This document shows positions 8,549 through 15,706 of a stretch of DNA of 64,000 nt, in pieces (the first letter of the stretch is position 1; each line of letters begins with the position of its first letter). The notes below the pieces were generated by a model that was given only the letters and a program-made list of their open reading frames with translations, was not told where the DNA came from and made no database searches. The DNA is from Phytoactinopolyspora halophila (GTDB taxonomy: Bacteria; Actinomycetota; Actinomycetes; Jiangellales; Jiangellaceae), in assembly GCF_003287285.1 (NCBI RefSeq), contig NZ_QMIG01000022.1, forward strand, positions 28,791-92,790, written 5' to 3'. The translations under genes and the position numbers were made by a program.

Positions 8549-8691
8549 CGGCGGCGGAAATGCCGCCACCTCAGGGGTTTGCTTCTGAGGATTGGTGTGA
8601 GCACTGGGAGCTTCCAAGTTATGCCTGCGCCCACTGCACAGGGCGGTGGGGGCCTAAGCGATTGGAGATCTTGTGGCCGTGGGAAAGCTAG
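8545..8691 (+). CDS. Small Cys-rich (zinc-ribbon-like) protein
   Basis: 48 aa, not recognised. Cys and His pairs (WCEHW, then YACAHC) could bind one zinc ion. The GTG start overlaps the stop of the nuclease fragment by 4 nt, and its end overlaps the next gene. It is the first gene of the block that separates the two nuclease halves. Confidence 0.55.
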   Translation: MTAAEMPPPQGFASEDWCEHWELPSYACAHCTGRWGPKRLEILWPWES

Positions 8692-8972
8692 CTACTCGGC
8701 TTGGACCTGGTTATTGGGTTCTGCTTCGTGGTGATCGAGTACGTCACCCACACATGTTCGCCGACGCGCGTGATGTTTGGGGTGAAGTGGTCGAAAAGGA
8801 GGACGGTGAGCCGGTCATTCTGTGGGACGGGTTACCGGATGGCCGGACATCATTGTTTATCCAGCGAGGTGCTCCGTGGGAGTACGCCGAGGATTTCGAG
8901 AACGCTATGGAAGCTAATGGCTTGAAGTGGGAGATTGAGCGGAGGGTGGAGGATGATCACGCTACAAGCTGA
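8673..8972 (+). CDS. Hypothetical phage protein
   Basis: 99 aa, not recognised. Beta-rich with WVLLRGDRVRHP, EPVILWDGLPDGRTSLF and AEDFENAMEANG segments. The last two have counterparts in the next gene (QLLILWPRGVWAMADDF), so the two may be distant paralogues. GGAG lies 6 nt before GTG 8673. Confidence 0.65.
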   Translation: MAVGKLATRLGPGYWVLLRGDRVRHPHMFADARDVWGEVVEKEDGEPVILWDGLPDGRTSLFIQRGAPWEYAEDFENAMEANGLKWEIERRVEDDHATS

Positions 8973-9165
8973 TTTTCACGAGCTTCGTGAAGGTGACAAC
9001 GTGGAGAATCCGCTTTTGGGGTTTCCGAACACCTGGGGAAGCGTCCACGAGTCTGATGGTCAGTTGTTGATTCTGTGGCCGCGTGGTGTCTGGGCAATGG
9101 CTGACGATTTTCGCCGCGAAGCTCAGCGAGCGGGAGCACCGTATCGAATTCAGCGAGTTGAGTGA
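8953..9165 (+). CDS. Hypothetical phage protein
   Basis: 70 aa. Start ATG 8953 directly follows GGAGGGTGGAGG. The layout (a short beta hairpin, LLILWPRGVWAMADDFRREA, then a short tail) resembles the preceding 99-aa protein. It overlaps its neighbours at both ends. Confidence 0.65.
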   Translation: MITLQADFHELREGDNVENPLLGFPNTWGSVHESDGQLLILWPRGVWAMADDFRREAQRAGAPYRIQRVE

Positions 9166-9335
9166 TGAGCAGCAATCCGGATGAAGAAATTATCCATATC
9201 TATCTTGGGGGCCATTATTTGGGTCCGGTATCGAAGATCCACCTCGAACAAGAGCAAGCAACTGGCAAGTCGTTAGGTTACGCGGTGGTTTCGGCTCTTC
9301 AGAGATCATGGGAGGTAAGCGATGAGCGACCTTGA
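9165..9335 (+). CDS. Small hypothetical phage protein
   Basis: 56 aa, not recognised. ATG 9165 overlaps the previous stop by 1 nt (TGATG) and the end overlaps the next gene by 14 nt. It contains an IIHIYLGGHYLGP beta segment and a short helix. Confidence 0.5.
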   Translation: MSSNPDEEIIHIYLGGHYLGPVSKIHLEQEQATGKSLGYAVVSALQRSWEVSDERP

Positions 9336-9573
9336 TGAGCTGGCTGAGGCCATTCTCGCTAGTGAGTGGCTCCGCCGGGACCGCGCCCGCGAGCGTGCCA
9401 AGGCCCTGGAAGAAGCGGCTAAAGGTATGCGTGCACACAAGAGTCCGGGTCATTGGAACCTCAGAGACCCGGAAGACCCGGAAACCTCTTACTCGCCTGA
9501 CCGGTGGCTAGACGTTAAGGCAGCCCGCATCCGCAGTTACGCCGTGGGATTGGGTGGCAGCCGTGAAGTGTGA
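9322..9573 (+). CDS. Small helical hypothetical protein
   Basis: 83 aa. An acidic N-terminal helix (SDLDELAEAILA) is followed by a highly charged helix (RRDRARERAKALEEAA) and a W-containing tail. GGGAGG lies 7 nt before ATG 9322. Function unknown. Confidence 0.65.
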   Translation: MSDLDELAEAILASEWLRRDRARERAKALEEAAKGMRAHKSPGHWNLRDPEDPETSYSPDRWLDVKAARIRSYAVGLGGSREV

Positions 9574-9697
9574 TATCTGCGGGCGCTTCACCTTCGCTCT
9601 CCGCGAGTGGTGGGGGCTAGTGGCCAGGGCAACATGCGGCGGCCCTGACGGTGAGGCGTGTTGGCGATGCAAGCCAGAGCTTTTTGAGGAGGCCTGA
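9563..9697 (+). CDS. Small zinc-ribbon protein
   Basis: 44 aa. KCDICGRF near the N-terminus and C-x2-C (ACWRCKP) near the C-terminus form a four-cysteine zinc knuckle. The start could be GTG 9554 or 9563; 9563 places the CxxC at residues 3-6, as usual for such phage proteins. Its stop overlaps the next ATG. Confidence 0.55.
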   Translation: MKCDICGRFTFALREWWGLVARATCGGPDGEACWRCKPELFEEA

Positions 9698-10005
9698 TGA
9701 CCACGCCAACTGAAGGTGCGATCGAGGCGGCTTACCAGCGCCTGGACCCGATCGGCGATGGCTGGGCGATGGGCGACGGTCTCACGATCGAGGAGGTCGT
9801 CCGGGCGCTCGCCGACGCTGGCCTGTTGTGGCCAGAGATGCGCGAGGAGTGGGTGACCACAGATTTGATGGGCGAGCCCGAGGAATGGCGGGGAACATTT
9901 AGCTCGCGGGAAGAGGCTGAATTGTTTTCGGATGCATGTTGCAGTCAGGCTCCAATGCGCCGCTATGTGACCAACTGGGGAAAGGTCGATGATGACACCA
10001 ACTGA
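9697..10005 (+). CDS. Hypothetical phage protein
   Basis: 102 aa. The N-terminal segment TIEEVVRALADAGLLWPE is common in small actinophage proteins of unknown role. GAGGAGG lies just upstream of ATG 9697. Confidence 0.7.
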   Translation: MTTPTEGAIEAAYQRLDPIGDGWAMGDGLTIEEVVRALADAGLLWPEMREEWVTTDLMGEPEEWRGTFSSREEAELFSDACCSQAPMRRYVTNWGKVDDDTN

Positions 10006-10483
10006 ACGTAATTGGGAAATTAGGCATGACGGCGTTGTTCAGGTGCACGGCCGTTATGGATTCTACGATTTGTTCTTGGGGTCAACTCAAAACAATGAAC
10101 TTCGCGTGGCCCTCGGCCCGATGGGGTACGGCGATGCCAGGACTGTGGGGTTTTTCAACCAGGATGACTTGATGGAGGCTGTGCAGGCAGCGCGACCGGA
10201 TGCTGATTTGCTCACTGCACCGATTGTTCAGGGTGAGCTGCGAGAGGCGCTGGCAAGGCGTTTGCTTGATACTCCTGGTGACTATCCGGGAGACGAGGAG
10301 GCGCATAAGTGGGCGTTGCATATGATCGACGCCCTCCTCCCTACCATCAACGCTTATGTGGCTGAGAAGAGTGCAGATATGGCCGAGAAGGCGTGGGGTG
10401 AGGGCTTTAAGAGTGGGTATCGGTTTTGCGAAAGTGACGGTTTTGATGACAACGTAATTCGAAATCCGTATTCGGGGTTGTGA
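9992..10483 (+). CDS. Hypothetical phage protein
   Basis: 163 aa, not recognised. The N-terminal half is beta-rich; a helical C-terminal part (AEKSADMAEKAWGEGF) follows. Two adjacent ATGs (9989 and 9992) are possible; GGGGAAAGG is better spaced for 9992. Its TGA overlaps the ATG of the nuclease C-terminal fragment, so the two are translationally coupled. Confidence 0.65.
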   Translation: MTPTERNWEIRHDGVVQVHGRYGFYDLFLGSTQNNELRVALGPMGYGDARTVGFFNQDDLMEAVQAARPDADLLTAPIVQGELREALARRLLDTPGDYPGDEEAHKWALHMIDALLPTINAYVAEKSADMAEKAWGEGFKSGYRFCESDGFDDNVIRNPYSGL

Positions 10484-11124
10484 TGCAGGAGACGGAAACT
10501 CAAGAGCTTTTCGGTGAGTGGTTCGACCGTCATTTGCAAGAGGAACTGAAAAAGACCGACTTCCCGCTCGAAGAATGGATCCACACCGGGAAGGCCACTA
10601 AGGAGTGGCCTGACAAGGAAAGCATTGATTGGTGGACCACGCATGGTCCGGCAATGCTTCAGCGTTTCGCGGAGTGGAGAAAGGCCAAAGGATGGCCCAT
10701 CTGGGTCACCCCAGATGGGCAGAGGGCTATCGAGTTGGAGTACAAGGTTCCGTGGATTGAAGACAAAGCATTTTATGGATTTATCGACCGGATATATGTT
10801 CATCCTTACACCGGTGAGTTGATTGTTGTCGACATCAAGAGTGGCTCAAGTTACCCAAACGAACGCCAGCTCGGCGAGTATGCGTGCGCCATTGAGGAAG
10901 AGTACGGCGTTCGGCCGCGCTGGGGCATGTACCTGATGTTACGCAGGGATCCAGAAAAGCAGGTGATGGTTGACCTAAGCGAGGAACGGTTTTCGGTCGA
11001 ATACTTGAAGCGTGAAAGCCAAGAAATTCAAAAGGGTATCGACAATCAGGTGTTTTTCACCGTGCCATCAAGCCTGTGTAACACGTGCACGGTGGCTAAG
11101 CATTGTGTGGAAGGAAAGAAGTAG
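10483..11124 (+). CDS. Cas4/RecB-type PD-(D/E)XK nuclease, C-terminal fragment
   Basis: 213 aa. It carries the rest of the nuclease: GFID with Asp102, VVDIK with Asp117 and Lys119, QLGEY with Gln129 and Tyr133, and the terminal Cys199-x2-Cys202-x5-Cys208 cluster. In intact Cas4/AddB-like enzymes one N-terminal Cys and these three hold a 4Fe-4S cluster; here the first Cys is on the separate 8348-8548 product. The predicted activity is ssDNA exonuclease in phage recombination, if the two halves associate. The start at 10483 (GTG 10480 is an alternative) is coupled to the upstream stop. Confidence 0.85.
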   Translation: MQETETQELFGEWFDRHLQEELKKTDFPLEEWIHTGKATKEWPDKESIDWWTTHGPAMLQRFAEWRKAKGWPIWVTPDGQRAIELEYKVPWIEDKAFYGFIDRIYVHPYTGELIVVDIKSGSSYPNERQLGEYACAIEEEYGVRPRWGMYLMLRRDPEKQVMVDLSEERFSVEYLKRESQEIQKGIDNQVFFTVPSSLCNTCTVAKHCVEGKK

Positions 11125-11126
11125 AG

Positions 11127-11342
11127 ATAGCACGACATCACAGCGTTGAGGCAATCGAGCAGTTCTTTGAATATTCACATCTTTCGCCAGACCTAAAAGA
11201 TGTGTCGGAGGTCATGTGGACTGCCAAGACCGAAATCTTGGATTGAATTGTGGATGACATCCCAGAGCTTACAGCGGGACTGCGGAAGTTGTTGGAGGCG
11301 AAGGATTGTTTTGTGCGAGCAAAGCTTTTGGAGCGTGAGTAA
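11127..11342 (+). pseudogene. Decayed small phage gene with in-frame TGA and ATA start
   Basis: One frame reads ARHHSVEAIEQFFEYSHL at the start and PELTAGLRKLLEAKDCFVRA at the end, a pattern known from a small actinophage protein. The first codon is ATA (11127-11129) where ATG is expected, 3 nt after the previous gene, and a TGA interrupts at 11244-11246. A GTG at 11250 could still give a 30-aa remnant. Both lesions look like single transitions. Confidence 0.7.
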
Positions 11343-11527
11343 TGACCGAAAACGAACTTATGGAGTATGCGCGATTTGTGATTCGCGACCATGGTAAGGA
11401 TGTTGAGTATATCAGCTTGTTCGAGTTGTTTGATGAGTACGCTCCTGACGGTGTGGAGCTAGGGGAAGAAGACGCGGAGCGTGTTCTGGACCTGATCAAT
11501 CAAGCAGTGGTGGAGGTTTCATGGTGA
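11342..11527 (+). CDS. Small acidic hypothetical protein
   Basis: 61 aa, acidic (ELGEEDAERVLDLINQA near the end), mainly helical; not recognised. ATG 11342 overlaps the stop of the decayed gene by 1 nt (TAATG). Confidence 0.65.
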   Translation: MTENELMEYARFVIRDHGKDVEYISLFELFDEYAPDGVELGEEDAERVLDLINQAVVEVSW

Positions 11528-11739
11528 GCAAAGAGCAGGAACGAAATTCAAAGGTATTTCGCCTGGAAGTGCCTGTCATGGATTCGGAAGACGCGGCGGC
11601 GCTGCTAAGCGTACTAATTGGCGAGGGTTTCGCGCCAAATTATTTTACGCTGGATGTGAGCGATGAGGAGTATCAGGCCAAGATTCGCGAAGGCATGAGT
11701 GGCGTGGCGCTTACCTACAACCCCAGGGCGGCAGCATGA
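11521..11739 (+). CDS. Small hypothetical phage protein
   Basis: 72 aa, alternating beta and helix, with MDSEDAAALLSVLIGEGF and a YNPR tail. It overlaps both neighbours by a few bases and has GGAGG 7 nt before ATG 11521. Function unknown. Confidence 0.65.
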   Translation: MVSKEQERNSKVFRLEVPVMDSEDAAALLSVLIGEGFAPNYFTLDVSDEEYQAKIREGMSGVALTYNPRAAA

Positions 11740-12230
11740 GTGATCACAAGGTGAATGTCACCCTCAAGGCGGGAACCGGTTATGACGCCCCGTGGATCGT
11801 GATTGGTGGCGAAAGCGCAGAAGAAGTGAACGAGCTTTTGCGTGAGGCACGATCCGGCCCTCAGGGCGGATCGCTGCTAGAGCTAGTGGTGGAAACATCG
11901 CGAGGATATCGCGGACTGTTCGCTGCCGCTGAGGAATTGACCGATCCTCCGGAGTTTGTCCAGAAGGACAACTCGGAGCCAAAGGCCGAGAAGCCCAAGA
12001 GCACCAAGCCTGCGAAGAAGGCGCCACCCAAGAAGACCGCTCCGAAAAAGGCTTTTGAAGAAACGGAGGTCCAGGAGCCCTCTGAGGTGTCGAATTCTCT
12101 TGAAGCGAAGATCGCATCTGCCGCTGATGGCGATGCGCTTAAGACCCTGTACAGGCTGAATAAGGCTCGCTGGACAAACGAGCACACAGAGCTGGCGCGT
12201 AAGCGCCGTGAGGAGCTGGAGATCGCATGA
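11736..12230 (+). CDS. Conserved actinophage protein with Lys/Pro-rich linker
   Basis: 164 aa. The N-terminal domain (VTLKAGTGYDAPWIVIGG) is seen in many actinophages next to recombination and ssDNA-binding genes. A Lys/Pro/Ala linker (about 88-112) joins it to a C-terminal helical hairpin (DALKTLYRLNKARWTNEH). It lies directly before the SSB-like gene with a 4-nt overlap. A role in DNA metabolism is likely but not defined. Confidence 0.75.
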   Translation: MSDHKVNVTLKAGTGYDAPWIVIGGESAEEVNELLREARSGPQGGSLLELVVETSRGYRGLFAAAEELTDPPEFVQKDNSEPKAEKPKSTKPAKKAPPKKTAPKKAFEETEVQEPSEVSNSLEAKIASAADGDALKTLYRLNKARWTNEHTELARKRREELEIA

Positions 12231-12619
12231 ACTGGAAGAAGCCAGGATCGGCAGCGCCCACGTCGTTCTTTAAGAATGACGAGCATCGAGGTGAGCTTTT
12301 GGGTGTTGAGGTGCTTGAGGTGACCAAGGAAGATGGAAAGTACGGCGAGAAGCCTGTCACGTATGGGAACGTGACTGTGTTTGAAACCGGCGAAACGTTC
12401 ACTCGTGCCAAATTAATGGGCAGCGCTTTGGCCCGCCAGCTTCGCTCTAAGGTGGGCGAACAAGTGCTCGGTCGCCTGGTCAAGGAGCGGGCTTCTGAGG
12501 GTAGCCCCGAGTCGTGGTGGTTGAAGGACCCCACTGACCAGGACATCGAGATCGCCAACGGCGGTGCGGTCGCGTCATCTGACGATGACGACGACGATAT
12601 TCCGCCGTGGGAGCAGTAA
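12227..12619 (+). CDS. Single-stranded-DNA-binding-like protein
   Basis: 130 aa. A beta-rich core (residues about 15-110, compatible with an OB fold) ends in an acidic tail, SSDDDDDDIPPWEQ. This mimics the acidic C-terminal tail of bacterial SSB that recruits repair and replication proteins. Its place between recombination and helicase genes supports this. It is not a standard SSB by sequence, so the assignment rests on tail and context. Confidence 0.7.
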   Translation: MNWKKPGSAAPTSFFKNDEHRGELLGVEVLEVTKEDGKYGEKPVTYGNVTVFETGETFTRAKLMGSALARQLRSKVGEQVLGRLVKERASEGSPESWWLKDPTDQDIEIANGGAVASSDDDDDDIPPWEQ

Positions 12620-12891
12620 TGCGACGCAAGCGTGCAGCAGAAGTCCGATATGTGGGCTGTTCCCACGGGGGCGACCTGCGGGAAAGGTTGAAGACGATTG
12701 AAGGTGAGCTTTCGCGCCTTCGGACAACGGCGCGCGCTGCCGTAGGGCTTCTTGAGCCGGAAGATCGAGAGCGAGTAAGGGGAGCCCGGGACCAAAAGCG
12801 CGAGTTGGAGTTGATGGCATTCGAGCGCATGTCTGTTCGTGATCGCCAGCGGTATGTGATTGAGCAGATTCAGGAACTGAGGGATCGATAA
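12619..12891 (+). CDS. Helical hypothetical protein
   Basis: 90 aa, very basic and predicted mostly helical, with RERLKTIEGELSRLRTTARA suggesting a coiled coil. The start overlaps the SSB-like stop (TAATG) and its stop overlaps the next ATG (TAATG). Function unknown. Confidence 0.65.
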   Translation: MRRKRAAEVRYVGCSHGGDLRERLKTIEGELSRLRTTARAAVGLLEPEDRERVRGARDQKRELELMAFERMSVRDRQRYVIEQIQELRDR

Positions 12892-12974
12892 TGGATCCGG
12901 TTGTTTGGCTCGGCCTTGTCGTTTTCGGGTTGCTGATCGTGGCTCTGGTTCTCACCCCTCCACCCAGGAGGTAG
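12891..12974 (+). CDS. 27-aa single-membrane-helix peptide
   Basis: Almost the whole product is one membrane helix (VVWLGLVVFGLLIVALVL) with a PPPRR cytoplasmic end. It is too short for most gene finders, but ATG 12891 overlaps the previous stop and the next RBS (AGGAGG) lies at its end, so it is embedded in the operon. Role unknown. Confidence 0.5.
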   Translation: MDPVVWLGLVVFGLLIVALVLTPPPRR

Positions 12975-12977
12975 GTG

Positions 12978-13484
12978 ATGGTCCGGCGTGGCCTGCTGGC
13001 TACTGCGGATCTGGAGTTGGAGCGGACACAGAGGGAACGGAAAGGAAAAGCGGGGCGCTACTACGCCCCGCTTGACCCACCCTCTGAGGCCCCAGCCCTG
13101 CCAGAGCTGAGTTTTCGAGAGGCTCTCCGTCAGGAAAGGGAGATGCTCGGATTCTACATCACTGGCCATCCGCTTGACTACCTGAGCAGAGACATAGAGC
13201 AGGGTGCCAGTACTTCGGCAGATGTGCGCGACGGGGTCGACGGACGCAAGCTCACGCTAGTGGGACTAGTCCTGGACGTCGAGAAGAAGTCCATTCGCAA
13301 CAACAACACCATGGCCAAGTTTTCCGTTGAGGATTCGTCAGGTCGGTGCTTGGCGCATGCGTTTGGTCAGGTGGCGGAGGGCGCCTTTGACGGCGCCCTC
13401 GCCAGGCTCTTCGGTCAAATTGTCGTTCGTGACGAACAGCCGGAGTTTCGTGTCAAGAAGGCCGACTTACTGGAGGAATGGTGA
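12978..13484 (+). CDS. Free-standing OB-fold protein related to the C-terminus of DNA polymerase III alpha
   Basis: 168 aa. FREALRQEREMLGFYITGHP (about residues 48-67) matches the pre-OB segment of DnaE, and DVRDGVDGRKLTLVGLVLDV followed by AKFSVEDSSGR matches its OB nucleic-acid-binding domain. No polymerase, PHP or finger domain is present here or elsewhere in the prophage. It might bind ssDNA or dock to the host replisome in place of DnaE's own OB domain. AGGAGG lies 6 nt before ATG 12978. Confidence 0.8.
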   Translation: MVRRGLLATADLELERTQRERKGKAGRYYAPLDPPSEAPALPELSFREALRQEREMLGFYITGHPLDYLSRDIEQGASTSADVRDGVDGRKLTLVGLVLDVEKKSIRNNNTMAKFSVEDSSGRCLAHAFGQVAEGAFDGALARLFGQIVVRDEQPEFRVKKADLLEEW

Positions 13485-13517
13485 CTTGGCCCGCAACTTA
13501 CGACGGAGAGACAGATA

Positions 13518-14303
13518 ATGCTGACGCTTTCTGGGGCGATGAAGAGGAAAGACGGTGGTGGCGAACCCTTGCCGCAGGTTTTTCCCCAGCTGGAGCATCC
13601 GTGGAAAGCGCGGATCCGGCGTAAAGAGTTCACGCAGGTTTCGGCTCAGTCGGGCGTTGGCAAGTCGAAGTTGGCTTTGTGGATGGCAGTGCGTTGGGTC
13701 GTTGACCATAACCTGGTGGGGCTGTATTTCAGCGCTGACTCGCCCGAACGTGTGCAAACGGTTCGGGCGTTGTCAATGCTGAATGGCCAGAGCACGGAGA
13801 AGAGCGAGGCTCAGTATCGTGCGACCGAGTTTGACGACCTTGAGCGGCTACAGGGTTTGGAGTGGAGCTTCGAACCAGACATCACTTTTGATGCTATCGA
13901 AGAGGAGATTGCTGCGTTTGATGAGAAGTGGGGTGCTACGCCGGATTTTATCATCATGGACAACCTCTTCGACGTCGAGACTGATGCCGCCGATGAGTGG
14001 GCTGCCGTGCGTGAAGCCAGCCGGACCCTCGCGGGGGTCGGCTGGCGCACCAATTCGGCCGTGATTGGCCTGCACCACGTGTCTGATGGCGAGTACAAGA
14101 GCGTTTGCCCGTCGCGTGACCGGGTACTCGGCAAGGCCTCCGTGAAGCAGAGCCTGATGCTAACTATGGGCGATCACGATCCGCAGAGGGGGCAACCCGT
14201 GGCGGTCGTGAAGCACCGCCACGGGCCTTCTGACAGAAGTGGCAATTCTGCTGTATGGATTCCACACAACCCACAGACGATGACGTTCGGAGATATCTCG
14301 TGA
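13518..14303 (+). CDS. DnaB-like / RecA-fold helicase ATPase
   Basis: 261 aa. Walker A is SAQSGVGKSKLA (about residues 42-53), Walker B FIIMDNLFDV (about 152-161), with a downstream GLHHVSDGE sensor segment. This is the short actinophage DnaB-like helicase that lacks the DnaB N-terminal domain. Start ATG 13518 has GGAGAG 7 nt upstream. It probably unwinds DNA at the fork, with the primase encoded at 15272-16175. Confidence 0.85.
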   Translation: MLTLSGAMKRKDGGGEPLPQVFPQLEHPWKARIRRKEFTQVSAQSGVGKSKLALWMAVRWVVDHNLVGLYFSADSPERVQTVRALSMLNGQSTEKSEAQYRATEFDDLERLQGLEWSFEPDITFDAIEEEIAAFDEKWGATPDFIIMDNLFDVETDAADEWAAVREASRTLAGVGWRTNSAVIGLHHVSDGEYKSVCPSRDRVLGKASVKQSLMLTMGDHDPQRGQPVAVVKHRHGPSDRSGNSAVWIPHNPQTMTFGDIS

Positions 14304-14458
14304 TTACCACCACGGATCCGCAATGTCCGAAGTGTAGACGTGTTGGCGATGGCGTGCGTTTTCACTGTGCTGGCAGCGGAATGTGTACGTGGATCAACTG
14401 TGATTATTGTCGATTGACATCTTGCACGCGCACCAGTCGCCAAAAAACACTGGAGTAG
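14300..14458 (+). CDS. Small Cys-rich zinc-binding protein
   Basis: 52 aa. C-x2-C (QCPKCRR), a further C near GSGMC, and NCDYC-x4-C give several zinc-ligand candidates. The GTG start overlaps the helicase stop by 4 nt (GTGA). Function unknown. Confidence 0.6.
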   Translation: MITTTDPQCPKCRRVGDGVRFHCAGSGMCTWINCDYCRLTSCTRTSRQKTLE

Positions 14459-14460
14459 AT

Positions 14461-14580
14461 ATGTGCAACGAACCGTTCGTTGAAGATATGTGCAACGACT
14501 GTGTGCACGAAGTTTCTCTTGCCGAGGAGGACGGCAGGCTCGCCATTCAACTACAGGAAGCGATGGATCGCCGTGACTGA
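14461..14580 (+). CDS. 39-aa hypothetical peptide
   Basis: Acidic small product with C-x-C-like motifs (MCNEPF, MCNDCVHE) near the N-terminus and a helical end. It starts 2 nt after the previous stop. It is supported by position in the operon rather than by homology. Confidence 0.45.
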   Translation: MCNEPFVEDMCNDCVHEVSLAEEDGRLAIQLQEAMDRRD

Positions 14581-14755
14581 AAAAAAGAAACTTTCTGTTG
14601 AGCGCCGCATAATGGGTGCTTCGCTTTTTCTTGAAGTCTACGCCGATGAAGATGATTTGCGTTACGACACATGGCGGATTCTTGAGGAAGCAGAGCGGCT
14701 GGTCCTGGACTTAGAGGAAAAAATAGCTGACGAGGTGTTCGATGGCCAGACGTAA
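14573..14755 (+). CDS. Small acidic hypothetical protein
   Basis: 60 aa. A basic start (TEKKKLSVERR) leads into an acidic helix (EEAERLVLDLEEKIADEV). The GTG start overlaps the preceding gene by 8 nt; an upstream in-frame extension exists but lacks an RBS. Confidence 0.5.
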   Translation: MTEKKKLSVERRIMGASLFLEVYADEDDLRYDTWRILEEAERLVLDLEEKIADEVFDGQT

Positions 14756-14948
14756 GAACGTTGGTCGCGTGCAGCGCAAACAAGTTGATGGCGGCAAAGA
14801 GCCGAATCGATATGTTGATGAGATCACGATAGATGTGCGCGTAGCATACCCGCCGCATGCGGATCCGGAAGACGTTAAGGATGTGCTTCGTGACACATAT
14901 TCAGATGTCTTCAACGAATTGTGTGTGGAGTTCACGGATGGCGACTAG
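14742..14948 (+). CDS. Small hypothetical phage protein
   Basis: 68 aa. Basic N-terminus (ARRKNVGRVQRKQVDGG), then a beta strand and an acidic helix. ATG 14742 overlaps the previous gene. Function unknown. Confidence 0.6.
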   Translation: MARRKNVGRVQRKQVDGGKEPNRYVDEITIDVRVAYPPHADPEDVKDVLRDTYSDVFNELCVEFTDGD

Positions 14949-15279
14949 TCGTGTAAGAAGAGGTCGCAAAACGCAGGAGTTGCTCGCCGAATGGTTCAAT
15001 AATCGTGGCTGGTTTCAGGCCCGCTCGCGACCGGCATCATTGCCTGGCATGGACATTGAGGGCATGCCAGGCTGGGCACCTGAAGTAAAGGCTACGCGAG
15101 ATGGTTCTCTGACGGCTGCCGTAAGGCAGGCCGTCAAGAACGCTGAAAACGATACGCCATTTGTGGTGTGGCGCCCTGACGGCTATGGCCCAGAAAAGAT
15201 TGACCAGTGGCTTGTGGTGCTGCCACTGGGCGTTTTCACACCGATGATGCGAGAACTAGAGGGCTGGGCTGGTGAGTAA
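14938..15279 (+). CDS. PD-(D/E)XK Holliday-junction-resolvase-like nuclease
   Basis: 113 aa. The motif MDIEGMPGWAPEVKA supplies Asp, Glu and Lys of a PD-(D/E)XK site, preceded by a GRKTQELLAEWFNNRGW helix and followed by PFVVWRPDGYGPEKIDQW. This is the small resolvase found in many actinophage replication modules, acting on branched DNA before packaging. Start ATG 14938 overlaps the previous gene. Confidence 0.8.
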   Translation: MATSRVRRGRKTQELLAEWFNNRGWFQARSRPASLPGMDIEGMPGWAPEVKATRDGSLTAAVRQAVKNAENDTPFVVWRPDGYGPEKIDQWLVVLPLGVFTPMMRELEGWAGE

Positions 15280-15706
15280 ATTCGTCCACAGAAAGAAAGG
15301 CAAGACGGCCACCCAGGAGGGTGGCCGTTCTGCTCAGTTGGTCAACCTGCTAGCCGAATATGACGTCGACGTCATCCCCGAACACGGCAATCAGCAAGTC
15401 CGTTGCCCCTGGCACGGGGAAGACCGGACGCCCTCGGCGTCCGTACATTACGAGCGAGGGCTGTTTCACTGCTTCACGTGCGGGATGGCTGGTGACGTGT
15501 TTGAGCTACTGATGAAAACGAGAGGAATGAGCTTTGGCGAGGCCGTCGAGTACGCAAAAAAGAGCCTTGGAGGAGGCGGCCCGGACGTATCACGAGAGCC
15601 TACTGGAGAACGAGCGGGCCGCTTTGTATCTAGATCGCAGGGGGCTGTGGACGGACGAGGCGGTCGATGGGTTCCGTCTCGGATACGTCGAGGAGCCGAT
15701 TCTTGA
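15272..15706 (+). CDS. DNA primase, zinc-finger (CHC2) part
   Basis: 144 aa. RCPWHGEDRTPSASVHYERG with FHCFTCGMAGDVFELLM forms the C-H-C-C zinc site of DnaG-type primases (about residues 44-80). The last 45 residues after AVEYAKKSL are low-complexity and probably non-functional. The TOPRIM part is encoded by the overlapping frame from 15534. The GTG start overlaps the resolvase by 8 nt. Confidence 0.85.
   Translation: MSKFVHRKKGKTATQEGGRSAQLVNLLAEYDVDVIPEHGNQQVRCPWHGEDRTPSASVHYERGLFHCFTCGMAGDVFELLMKTRGMSFGEAVEYAKKSLGGGGPDVSREPTGERAGRFVSRSQGAVDGRGGRWVPSRIRRGADS

Noticed and set aside
13481..13624. 48-codon frame (GTG 13481) overlapping the helicase start
   Set aside because: It overlaps a well-supported gene start in another frame and has no downstream domain; the helicase start at 13518 has the better RBS.
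15554..15559. A6 run as a -1 frameshift site joining the two primase parts
   Set aside because: The second frame is reached by +1 or -2, not -1; an independent TTG start with RBS explains it more simply.
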